Below, in pieces: positions 1 through 6,197 of a stretch of DNA of 12,698 nucleotides. The notes under the pieces are model-generated. The model searched no databases. It saw nothing but the letters and a program-made list of their open reading frames with translations, and was not told the DNA's origin. The stretch covers positions 1 to 12,698 of the forward strand of contig CAAFQM010000019.1 of NCBI GenBank assembly GCA_900765105.1, read 5' to 3'. This DNA comes from an uncultured Faecalibacterium sp. GTDB lineage: Bacteria > Bacillota > Clostridia > Oscillospirales > Ruminococcaceae. A program made the position numbers and the translations under genes. The number at the start of each line of letters is the position of its first letter. Position 1 is the stretch's first letter.

Positions 1-64
1 AGACACGTTTATGATAAAGACGCTCTCAAAGCCGAGAGAACTGGTCTGAAAGGGGTATATTCTT

Positions 65-661
65 ATGAAAATGAAAAAGATCGTTTGCGGCATGGTTTCC
101 GCAGCTCTGCTGGTGAGCATGGCAGCCGCTACCGCGTTTGCAGTGGAGTCCACTCCCAGCAAGACCGGTACCGATGCAGATGCAGGCAAGCCGAACTACA
201 CGATCTCTGGCACGGGCGACGGTCTGGAAATCAAGGTGGAAGTCACTGGTGCATCGGAGAGTGAGGAGACCTCGCTGAAGAACGCCGGCGGCAATCTGAG
301 CGTCTATGCAAATGCACAGGCGGCAGATACCGCGGCAAAGTTGCTGGGCACCAAGGTAGAGAACGTCACTGTGAATGAGGTCAAGCAGCTGAAGGTTTCC
401 GGCTATGAGACCGGCATGGGCAAAGTTTCTATGAGCGTTCCCTTTGCTGCACTGCCTGTTAAGGGCACTAAGGTGGCAGTTTTGATCAAGGTGGTCAACA
501 ACGGCTCCGTCAACTGGATCACCGTTCCTGGTGTGGTGGAAGAAAAGGTGTTTGCCGGCAGCACCAAGGCTGTGCGCTGCGTCACCTTTGCGCTGGACGA
601 TGTGACCATGGTGAATGTGCAGGCAGGTACTGCTACGGTCGCCGCTGTTATCGGAAAGTAA
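65..661 (+). CDS. Secreted protein of unknown function
   Basis: 198 residues. The N-terminus is a classical signal peptide: basic start (KMKK), a hydrophobic stretch at about residues 6-23, and an AFA signal-peptidase site at 24-26 followed by VES. The mature part (about 170 residues) is rich in Val, Thr, Ala and Gly, has no lipobox, no second membrane segment and no sortase signal, so it is probably released or held non-covalently at the cell surface. The regular alternation of Val/Thr suggests beta structure; I recognise no family. The start at 65 is supported by GAAAGGGG at 48-55; ATG at 71 is an in-frame alternative. A TATGAT box at 10-15 could be its -10 element, but the -35 region lies near or beyond the window edge. 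It is followed directly by a strong terminator and then by the polysaccharide control genes, so a role at the cell surface is likely but not shown. Confidence 0.85.
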   Translation: MKMKKIVCGMVSAALLVSMAAATAFAVESTPSKTGTDADAGKPNYTISGTGDGLEIKVEVTGASESEETSLKNAGGNLSVYANAQAADTAAKLLGTKVENVTVNEVKQLKVSGYETGMGKVSMSVPFAALPVKGTKVAVLIKVVNNGSVNWITVPGVVEEKVFAGSTKAVRCVTFALDDVTMVNVQAGTATVAAVIGK

Positions 662-673
662 AAAGTGAACATC

Positions 674-711
674 TGCGGCGTTCCCCTCCGCAGGGGAACG
701 CCGCATTTTTC
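674..711 (+). terminator. Strong intrinsic terminator
   Basis: Perfect 14-bp inverted repeat (674-687 with 692-705), 4-nt loop CCGC, followed by a run of five T at 706-710. It lies 13 nt after the stop of the secreted protein and 29 nt before the GTG of the Wzz gene. No promoter with acceptable -35 and -10 boxes is visible between it and the next gene. Confidence 0.93.
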
Positions 712-739
712 GCGTAAGAAGTATTAAAGGAGTGAAACT

Positions 740-1555
740 GTGCAGCAGGATACTTTGACGAAGGAGCGCACCGCGCCTGTGATGCGGCCAGAACAGGAAG
801 AGGAGACCATTGATCTGCTGGAACTGTTCATGGGGCTGCTGGCGCATTGGCAGCTGATCGCGGCGACTGCTCTGGTGGGGGCCGTTCTGGCGGCGCTTTA
901 CACGTTTTTTCTGGTGACCCCGATGTACAAGGCAACGGCGACCATCTATGTGGTCAGCCGCAATGATTCCGTGCTGAACTTTTCGGATCTGCAGGTCGGC
1001 AGTGAGCTGACCAGCGATTACATCAAGGTCTTTGAAATGTGGGAAGTCCACGAAAAGGTCATCAGCGCACTGAATCTGGATTATACTTATAATCAGATGG
1101 CGGAAATGCTCAGCGTGACCAACACTACCGATACCCGTATGCTGGATATCACCGTAACCGATTCCGACCCGGAAGAGGCGGCGGCCATTGCCAACGAATA
1201 TGCCGAAGTGGGCACGAAGTATATCTCGGAAAAGATGAAGACCGACGAACCTACTTTGATGTCCTCGGCCCGTGTGCCGGCCAATCCCTTCAGCCCCAGC
1301 AAGGCAAAGAACATCCTGCTGGGCTTTGCGCTGGGCTTTGTACTGTCCTGCGGTGTGGTGGTGCTGCGCGTTCTGCTGGACGATACCTATAAGTCTGCCG
1401 ATGACATCCGCAAATATACCGGCATGGTCGTGCTGGCTTCCATCCCTCTGGCAGAAGGTGACAAGTCCGAAAAAGGCAGTCCGTTCAAGCAGCGTGCGGA
1501 ACGGTTTTTTAATGATATCCGCCGCCGTGTGGGCGGCTCCGGGAGGAAAGCATGA
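740..1555 (+). CDS. cpsC: Wzz/CpsC-type polysaccharide chain-length adaptor
   Basis: 271 residues, family of Gram-positive polysaccharide co-polymerases (YwqC/CpsC/CapA). It sits in the membrane, influences polymer chain length, and activates the partner BY-kinase through its cytosolic C-terminal tail. Seen here: cytosolic N-terminus with EETIDLLELFMGL, first membrane helix about residues 38-59, an outside domain, the proline motif PANPFSPSK at 180-188, a second helix at about 192-211 and a basic C-terminal tail, the usual layout and length. The start is GTG, supported by AAAGGAG at 726-732 with a 7-nt spacing; no ATG is close. The stop overlaps the kinase start (ATGA), so the two are translationally coupled. 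Since a strong terminator lies just upstream, transcription presumably depends on read-through from the secreted-protein promoter or on a promoter I cannot see. Confidence 0.93.
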   Translation: MQQDTLTKERTAPVMRPEQEEETIDLLELFMGLLAHWQLIAATALVGAVLAALYTFFLVTPMYKATATIYVVSRNDSVLNFSDLQVGSELTSDYIKVFEMWEVHEKVISALNLDYTYNQMAEMLSVTNTTDTRMLDITVTDSDPEEAAAIANEYAEVGTKYISEKMKTDEPTLMSSARVPANPFSPSKAKNILLGFALGFVLSCGVVVLRVLLDDTYKSADDIRKYTGMVVLASIPLAEGDKSEKGSPFKQRAERFFNDIRRRVGGSGRKA

Positions 1556-2298
1556 AACAGCTGAAGATCACAAAGTTTCCTGCTCTGGACTATGCAGGCA
1601 ACGAAGCTTTTAACACCCTGAGCACGAATCTTTCCTTTGCGGGCGAGAACATCAAAAAGATCATGCTTACCAGCTGCCATGCTTCGGAGGGCAAGAGCTA
1701 TCTGTCCATGAATCTGTCACGCACCCTTGCCCAGCGCGGCAAACGGGTAGCACTGGTGGATGCGGATCTGCGCCGCAGTATGATCAACTCGGTCTATGGC
1801 GTTCGCTTCGAGTACGATAAATCCAGCGGCAACGGTCTGTCGCATTTTCTGGCCGGTATGGTAGGCATGGATGAGGTGATCTATCAGACCGATATCACCA
1901 ATATGCTCATGGTCCCGGTGGGCCGCGAGGTGCCGAACCCGCTGGCTCTGCTGAGTGGCCGGCATTTTGAGGAATTACTGGATACACTGGCAAAGATGGT
2001 GGATTACGTCATCGTGGATGCGGCGCCGATGGGTATGGTCATTGATGCGGCAGAGATCGCAAAAGTCTGCGACGGAACCCTGATCGCGGTGCACTACAAC
2101 GATGTGCGCCGTCAGGAACTGTTGGATGTCAAGCAGCAGATCGAGCAGAGCGGCTGCCCCATTCTGGGCACGGTGCTCAATCAGGTGGATTACGACAACT
2201 ATCTGGGCCGCAAATATTATTATAGCAAATATAGTAAATACAGGGGGAAATATTACGGAAGGTACTATACCCCCACCCATACGGTTGACAAGAAATGA
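1552..2298 (+). CDS. cpsD: CpsD-type tyrosine-protein kinase (BY-kinase)
   Basis: 248 residues, cytosolic ATPase half of a split bacterial tyrosine kinase, comparable to YwqD/CpsD. It autophosphorylates on a C-terminal tyrosine cluster when bound to the Wzz partner and so controls exopolysaccharide export and polymerisation. Motifs: Walker A region SCHASEGKS at 41-49 (Lys48), Walker A' VALVDADLRR at 66-75 (Asp70, Asp72), Walker B YVIVD at 152-156. The tail from residue 214 to 239 carries eleven tyrosines (214, 217, 222-224, 227, 230, 234, 235, 238, 239) mixed with Lys, Arg, Gly and Ser. The P-loop lacks the usual Pro-Gly just before Glu-Gly-Lys (Ala-Ser here), a mild variation. Start ATG overlaps the Wzz stop, with GGGAGG upstream at 1540-1545, and its stop overlaps the phosphatase start by ATGA, giving a three-gene coupled unit. 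Confidence 0.95.
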   Translation: MKQLKITKFPALDYAGNEAFNTLSTNLSFAGENIKKIMLTSCHASEGKSYLSMNLSRTLAQRGKRVALVDADLRRSMINSVYGVRFEYDKSSGNGLSHFLAGMVGMDEVIYQTDITNMLMVPVGREVPNPLALLSGRHFEELLDTLAKMVDYVIVDAAPMGMVIDAAEIAKVCDGTLIAVHYNDVRRQELLDVKQQIEQSGCPILGTVLNQVDYDNYLGRKYYYSKYSKYRGKYYGRYYTPTHTVDKK

Positions 2299-3002
2299 GC
2301 GGTTTTACGGATTATCATGCCCACTTTGTTTACGGAGTGGATGATGGTGCGCGGACCCGGGAAGAGATGTACGCCATGCTGGACGCGGCCGTACAGGACG
2401 GGGTAAGCTGTCTGTATGCCACCTCACACAGCACCCCGGGCATGGAGCCGTTCCCGCAGGAAGTCTACGACCGGCATCTGATGTTTGCCCGGGACTATTG
2501 CGAGGCAAAAGGCTATGATTTGACGCTGGAAAGCGGATCGGAGCTTTTGTATACTCCGGCGGCGGGGTATGTAGCAGCTCAGCGTCAGCTGATCACTCTG
2601 AGCGGTACCGATTGGGTGCTGCTGGAGTTTGTGCCGGATGTGACTGCGAAGGAGCTGGAAAAAGCAGTGAGTGCTGTGACCTATGCAGGTTATCGTGTCC
2701 TTCTGGCGCATATCGAGCGGTTCCCGGCACTTGCAAAGGACGGGTTGCTGCCCCGGCTGCGCCGGGAATACGGCGTGCGCTGTCAGATCAATTGCACGGC
2801 GGTCCTGAACAGCGGGTTCTTTCAGCGTCGGAAGCTGGAACGCTGGCTGAAAGAGGGCTGGGTGGACGCCATTTCGTCAGATGCCCACAACTGCTCGTCG
2901 CGCCCGACCCGGATGACAGCAGCGTATGAAAAGCTGTGCAGCTGGCTGGGGCAGGATGCCGCCAAGCGCCTGACCGGGCAGTACGGGAACTTTCTGGATT
3001 AA
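2295..3002 (+). CDS. cpsB: CpsB/YwqE-type PHP-domain tyrosine-protein phosphatase
   Basis: 235 residues. Metal-dependent phosphatase of the PHP fold (family of YwqE, CpsB, CapC) that removes phosphate from the tyrosine tail of the BY-kinase. Metal-binding motifs are present in order: DYHAH at 6-10 (His8, His10), GVDDGA at 14-19, His45 in ATSHSTPG, Glu83 in GSEL, His139 in LLAHIERFP (family AHPER) and SDAHN at 195-199 (Asp196, His198). Length is near the family norm of about 240-250. In the third motif His-Ser replaces the common His-His pair (ATPHH in relatives). The ATG overlaps the kinase stop by four bases, so kinase and phosphatase are made together. No glycosyltransferase follows; the next gene is a regulator with its own promoter. 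Confidence 0.94.
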   Translation: MSGFTDYHAHFVYGVDDGARTREEMYAMLDAAVQDGVSCLYATSHSTPGMEPFPQEVYDRHLMFARDYCEAKGYDLTLESGSELLYTPAAGYVAAQRQLITLSGTDWVLLEFVPDVTAKELEKAVSAVTYAGYRVLLAHIERFPALAKDGLLPRLRREYGVRCQINCTAVLNSGFFQRRKLERWLKEGWVDAISSDAHNCSSRPTRMTAAYEKLCSWLGQDAAKRLTGQYGNFLD

Positions 3003-3061
3003 AGAAAAACCGCCTGCATTCTGAATATTTTGTTACATTGTGTCTTTTTATTGCAAAAACC

Positions 3062-3090
3062 TTGCGGACGAAAGGCCGGAGTGATAAAAT
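3062..3090 (+). promoter_or_regulatory. Promoter of the SARP-like regulator
   Basis: TTGCGG at 3062-3067, a 17-nt spacer, and TAAAAT at 3085-3090 preceded by TGA, which makes an extended -10 (TGnTAAAAT). A start of transcription near 3097 would leave a leader of about 35 nt before the ATG at 3132 and would make the upstream GTG at 3102 almost leaderless. Predicted from sequence only. Confidence 0.6.
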
Positions 3091-3131
3091 GATAAAAGAA
3101 TGTGTTATTGGGAAGATGCGGGGGAATATGC

Positions 3132-3977
3132 ATGAAGATACTGGTCGTCGATGATGGACAGCTTGCGATCAACTCGCTGATCCGCATCCTCTGCCGTGTT
3201 GCGCCCGATTGCGACTATATCAGCGCCATGACAACGGAAGATGCGCTGAGCTGGATGCGTCAGGGGCCGATGGACGCGGCGTTTCTGAATCTGGAAATGC
3301 CGGGCATGAACGGCCTTGCACTGGCGCGCATGGTCCAGAAGCTGCAACCGCGCTGCAACCTGATCGTAGTGACGGAGCACCCGGAATATGCGCTGGAAGC
3401 CCTGCAGATCTTTGTCAGCGGCTTTTTGCTCAAACCGGCAAACGAAAACGATGTGCGCAATGTGCTGGACCACTTACGCTATCCGCCTGAGGACGCTCCG
3501 GCGGGCATCAAGATCCAGTGCTTCGGCAATTTTGAGATCTTTGTGGGCGGACGCCCGCTTTCCTTCAAGCGCAGCAAGAGCAAGGAACTGCTGGCCTATC
3601 TGGTGGACCGCAACGGTGCCACCTGTACCAATGGCGAAATGCTGGCTGTCCTCTGGGAGGATAAGCCGGATACGGCTTCGCTCCACAGCCATCTGCGCAA
3701 CCTGATCTTTGATCTGAGCCATACGCTGGAAGATGCGGGCGTCACCGGCCTGCTGGTGCGCGGTCGCAGTACGCTGGCCATTGATACCAGCAAGGTGGAC
3801 TGCGATTACTTCAACTTCCTGCGGGGCGACCGCTCGGCTATCAACTCTTACCGCGGCGAGTATATGACCCAGTATTCCTGGGCCGAAGTGACCCGCTCGG
3901 CGCTGCGCCAGCAGGCCATGAACGCCCAGCAGCCCGCCGGGATCCCGAGCTACTATGTGCCGCCTACGGGGTACTGA
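3132..3977 (+). CDS. SARP-like response regulator with pseudo-receiver domain
   Basis: 281 residues. An N-terminal receiver domain (about 1-115) is joined to a winged-helix DNA-binding domain of the OmpR/SARP-like type (about 126-215) and a short BTAD-like end with RGEYMTQYSWAE at 241-252, a pattern seen in many clostridial regulators. In the receiver, the acidic pair (Asp7, Asp8), Thr81 and Lys101 are kept, but the phosphoacceptor position within FLNLEMPGMNG is Asn53 (codon AAT at 3288-3290) instead of Asp. Normal activation by a histidine kinase is therefore unlikely, and none is in view. I chose ATG 3132 because it directly gives the usual start MKILVVDD and has GGGGGAA upstream; GTG 3102 adds ten non-homologous residues and has no RBS. 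It has its own promoter and a terminator shared with apbE. Control of the neighbouring polysaccharide genes is plausible but not shown. Confidence 0.92.
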   Translation: MKILVVDDGQLAINSLIRILCRVAPDCDYISAMTTEDALSWMRQGPMDAAFLNLEMPGMNGLALARMVQKLQPRCNLIVVTEHPEYALEALQIFVSGFLLKPANENDVRNVLDHLRYPPEDAPAGIKIQCFGNFEIFVGGRPLSFKRSKSKELLAYLVDRNGATCTNGEMLAVLWEDKPDTASLHSHLRNLIFDLSHTLEDAGVTGLLVRGRSTLAIDTSKVDCDYFNFLRGDRSAINSYRGEYMTQYSWAEVTRSALRQQAMNAQQPAGIPSYYVPPTGY

Positions 3978-3990
3978 ACAGATCATAAAT

Positions 3991-4027
3991 AAAAAACCTG
4001 AAGTGCAGCGCACTTCAGGTTTTTTTG
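3991..4027. terminator. Bidirectional intrinsic terminator
   Basis: Perfect 11-bp inverted repeat (3996-4006 with 4010-4020), 3-nt loop, with an A run before it (3991-3995) and a T run after it (4021-4026), so it can end transcription from both sides. It lies between the convergent ends of the response regulator (stop at 3977) and apbE (stop at 4034). Confidence 0.93.
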
Positions 4028-4033
4028 TTGATT

Positions 4034-5125
4034 TTACTGTTTCAAGTGGCTGTCCCAGCCGGAAGAGGTGATGGTCTCGTGGTCGGGGGTGCACCACATG
4101 GCTTCCACACCGTCCAGAGATTCCACAATCTTCTGCCCCTCTTCCAACGGCATACAGAACAGACCGGTGGTCAGGCAGTCGGCCAGACCGGAGTCATTGC
4201 ACAGCACGGTCACGCCGTTGAAGTAAGCGGCAGGGAAGAGGGTATCCGGGTCGATGAGGTGGTGATAGCGTTTGCCGTCCACCACATAGTAGCGCTGGTA
4301 GTCGCCGCTGGTAACAAGGGCCATGTCGCTCATGTTGATGGCCCCGCCCAGCATGGAATCCGAAGTGTACACGTCCGAGGACTGCCACGGGTTCTCCACA
4401 CCGCCGGTCCACTCGGTGCCGTCCGGCTTTTTGCCGATGGCGCGCAGGTTGCCGCCCACGCTCACCAGAGCGCTGGTCAGGCCACGGGCTTCGGCGGCCT
4501 GACATACCATCTCCACAGCGTAGCCTTTGCCCACGCTGCCAACATCCAGCGACATCTCCGGGTCGGCCAGATAGACGGTCTTGGCGTCCTCGTCGATGAT
4601 GAGGTTGTTGATGTCGCAGTGCTGGGCGGCAGCTTCCAGCTCTTCCATGGAGGGCAGCCGATTATCGTCATCCGACTCGTTGACACCGGCTTCCTCGCGG
4701 TAGTTGTGCCAGATGTTCAGCACGCTGCCCATGGCGATGTTCAGCTTGCCGTTCGTGGTCTGGTACATCCGGTCGGCCAGTTCCAGCATGGAGAGGATGC
4801 GGTCGTCCACTTCCACGGGGGCTTTGCCGGCATTGTCGTTGATGGTCTTGATATTGGTCACACCGGGATAATCGTTGTAGATGTCAAAGAGCTGGTTGTA
4901 GCTGACAAGGTCGGCGTGGAGCGCGCTCATCTGGGTAGTGAAGTCTTCTTCGCTCTCGCAGTAGGCGATGACCTGTGTCACCGTATCGAACACATCGTAA
5001 AAGACGGTGCTGTAGCGGGTCAGCTCCTTCTGCTTTTTGGGGGTACCACAGCCTGCCAGCAGGCTCAGGCACAGCGCCCCGGCCAGCAGGGCACAGATAA
5101 AACGTTTTGCGCGGGTCAGTTTCAT
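4034..5125 (-). CDS. apbE: FAD:protein FMN transferase, lipoprotein ApbE
   Basis: 363 residues. ApbE proteins split FAD and attach FMN through a phosphoester bond to Thr/Ser of target proteins such as Rnf/Nqr subunits or extracellular flavoproteins, using Mg2+. The N-terminus is a lipoprotein signal with lipobox LLAGC (Cys26), placing it outside the membrane. Family motifs in order: DVGSVGKGYA at 194-203 (FAD and target loop), SVGGN at 222-226, SGDYQRYY at 273-280, HHLIDP at 288-293 and LADCLTTGLF at 314-323 with the metal-binding Asp. Length is normal (about 340-360). ATG 5125 overlaps the stop of the DUF3783-like gene by four bases (ATGA), so they form one operon. No flavinylation target or Rnf gene is visible here; the target is probably encoded elsewhere. 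Confidence 0.96.
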   Translation of the reverse strand: MKLTRAKRFICALLAGALCLSLLAGCGTPKKQKELTRYSTVFYDVFDTVTQVIAYCESEEDFTTQMSALHADLVSYNQLFDIYNDYPGVTNIKTINDNAGKAPVEVDDRILSMLELADRMYQTTNGKLNIAMGSVLNIWHNYREEAGVNESDDDNRLPSMEELEAAAQHCDINNLIIDEDAKTVYLADPEMSLDVGSVGKGYAVEMVCQAAEARGLTSALVSVGGNLRAIGKKPDGTEWTGGVENPWQSSDVYTSDSMLGGAINMSDMALVTSGDYQRYYVVDGKRYHHLIDPDTLFPAAYFNGVTVLCNDSGLADCLTTGLFCMPLEEGQKIVESLDGVEAMWCTPDHETITSSGWDSHLKQ

Positions 5126-5544
5126 ACGGGCTGGTTCTCCTTTGCAGCGGTAAAGGCGGTGTGTTCCTCCTGCAGGTGAGCCAGCAGGTCGCCGAAGACC
5201 CAGTTCCGGTTGGAGGGGGTCACGACTGCCTTGAGCGGGATGGTCACCTGTGCCTGTTTCATCAGGTCCAGCAGGGTGTCCACGTCCCGCTCCTTAAAGT
5301 TGGCAAGCACCAGTGCCGGGGGATAGGCACCCGGCTCCAGCACCAGCGTGCGGGGGGCCTTGGTCTCCACCTCGCCCAGCAGCTGCGCCACGGTTTTGCC
5401 GGCGTCTGCAGGGGAAACGGTGAGCAGCTTCATGCCGAAGGCGGGAGCCATGCCTTCCAGCTTGCCCCGGTCGGCGGGGGAAAGATTCCAGCCCAGCGCC
5501 AGCGGAACGCCGGCGTTCTGGTTGCGTGCGATATGTGCTTTCAT
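5122..5544 (-). CDS. DUF3783-like small protein
   Basis: 140 residues from ATG 5544. The C-terminal half resembles my memory of the DUF3783 family: EPGAYPPALVLANF at 70-83, followed by a region with IPLKAVVTPSNRNWVFGDLL (about residues 102-121), whose LKAV-TPxNRNW core is the family's most recognisable part. Function unknown. No signal peptide or membrane segment, so cytosolic. A TTG ten codons upstream (5574) is also in frame, but GAGGTC about 9 nt before ATG 5544 makes the ATG the better start. It lies directly upstream of and overlaps apbE, an arrangement suggesting coupled expression, although I know of no established functional link between the two. Confidence 0.85.
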   Translation of the reverse strand: MKAHIARNQNAGVPLALGWNLSPADRGKLEGMAPAFGMKLLTVSPADAGKTVAQLLGEVETKAPRTLVLEPGAYPPALVLANFKERDVDTLLDLMKQAQVTIPLKAVVTPSNRNWVFGDLLAHLQEEHTAFTAAKENQPV

Positions 5545-5584
5545 ATGGTTGACCTCATTTTGCGTGAATTTCAAAATACACTAT

Positions 5585-5613
5585 AGTATAACACAAATAC
5601 GCGCAAAAGAAAA
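5585..5613 (-). promoter_or_regulatory. Promoter of the DUF3783-apbE operon
   Basis: On the minus strand, TATACT (5590 to 5585) is preceded by TGT, an extended -10 (TGnTATACT). A weak -35 candidate TTTTCT lies at 5613-5608 with a 17-nt spacer. The predicted start of transcription near 5578 leaves a leader of about 34 nt before ATG 5544. The site sits in the gap after the ogt stop, so the operon need not depend on ogt transcription. Confidence 0.6.
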
Positions 5614-5637
5614 TGCGTGCACAGCAGGTTGCGCCGC

Positions 5638-6108
5638 TCAGCCCTGTTCCAGTTCCAGCAGGTACTGCTTCATTTCCAGCCCGTAGGCGTAGCCGGTGAG
5701 TTTGCCGGTACTGCCCATCACCCGGTGGCAGGGCTGCAGGATGGCAATGGGGTTGCGGTTGCAGGCTCCGCCCACGGCCCGGGCGGCCTTCGGCTTCCCG
5801 ATGGCGGCGGCAAGCTGGCCGTAGGTGCGGGTCTCCCCGTAGGGGATCTTGTTCATCTCGGCCCAGACCGCTTTCTGAAACGGTGTGCCCTTCGGTGCCA
5901 GCGGCAGGTCGAACTCCCGCCGCGCCCCGGCAAAGTATTCGTTCAGCTGCTCTTCGGCTTCCTGCAGCAGGGGCGTCTCGCAAACCTTGCGGGGCAGCGG
6001 TTCCAGCTCTGGCACGCCGTCCGGGCAGAGGGTCAGCCCGCAGATGGCGTCGTTTTCTTCTTCCAGCCGGAAGGTGCCGAGGATGCTGTTCACATACCAG
6101 ACGTTCAA
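5638..6108 (-). CDS. ogt: Methylated-DNA--protein-cysteine methyltransferase (Ogt/MGMT)
   Basis: 156 residues, normal for the small Ogt form. It repairs O6-alkylguanine (and O4-alkylthymine) in a suicide reaction by moving the alkyl group to its own cysteine. Seen: the active-site motif PCHRV at 126-130 (Cys127, His128) within NPIAILQPCHRV, the helix-turn-helix with Arg110 that flips the base (KAARAVGGACNRNP), TPFQKAVW at 75-82 with PYGETRTYGQLA, and the GKLTGYAYGLEMKQYLL tail at 135-151. There is no Ada-type metal-binding N-terminal domain, so it should not act as an Ada regulator. The start is TTG at 6108, supported by AAAGGAAG at 6125-6118 with 9-nt spacing; no ATG lies upstream in frame before a gap in homology. 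It is divergent from the sirtuin gene and shares its control region. Confidence 0.94.
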   Translation of the reverse strand: MNVWYVNSILGTFRLEEENDAICGLTLCPDGVPELEPLPRKVCETPLLQEAEEQLNEYFAGARREFDLPLAPKGTPFQKAVWAEMNKIPYGETRTYGQLAAAIGKPKAARAVGGACNRNPIAILQPCHRVMGSTGKLTGYAYGLEMKQYLLELEQG

Positions 6109-6137
6109 AAGTTTCTGCTTCCTTTCCTGTCAGTTTG

Positions 6138-6146
6138 TGCTATACT
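6138..6146 (+). promoter_or_regulatory. Extended -10 promoter of the sirtuin gene
   Basis: TGC followed by TATACT at 6141-6146 fits the TGnTATACT extended -10 form. No convincing -35 hexamer is seen 16-18 nt upstream, which extended -10 promoters can tolerate. Predicted start near 6153, inside the palindrome described next. Confidence 0.55.
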
Positions 6147-6160
6147 AAAATTGATTTTAG
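6145..6160. promoter_or_regulatory. Perfect palindrome, candidate operator between ogt and sirtuin genes
   Basis: CTAAAAT-TG-ATTTTAG, a perfect 7-2-7 inverted repeat. It overlaps the end of the + strand -10 box (6141-6146) and contains the minus-strand -10 box (6159-6154), so one bound dimer could block both divergent promoters. The regulator is unknown. Confidence 0.5.
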
Positions 6161-6162
6161 CA
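6154..6162 (-). promoter_or_regulatory. Extended -10 promoter of ogt
   Basis: On the minus strand TGC is followed by TAAAAT (6159 to 6154), an extended -10 (TGnTAAAAT). The -35 match is weak. Predicted start near 6147, about 38 nt before the TTG start of ogt, with the RBS in between. Confidence 0.5.
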
Positions 6163-6197
6163 TAAAAATGCTTGCAGTGAAAGGGGCGTTTTTTGTT

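Noticed and set aside
26..1051. Long minus-strand open frame over the secreted protein and the Wzz gene
   Set aside because: It is antisense to two well-supported genes with signal peptide and family features, shows no family motif, and is a by-product of GC-rich codon use.
3102..3131. GTG 3102 as start of the response regulator
   Set aside because: No RBS, only about 5 nt after the predicted transcription start, and the ten added residues are not part of the receiver fold; ATG 3132 fits better.
4025..5179. 384-codon plus-strand open frame over apbE
   Set aside because: Antisense to a gene carrying every ApbE motif; composition (many Gly, His, Val) is typical of a shadow frame.
5614..5637. 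Terminator after ogt on the minus strand
   Set aside because: Only a 5-bp stem with one G-U pair and an interrupted T stretch; too weak to call.
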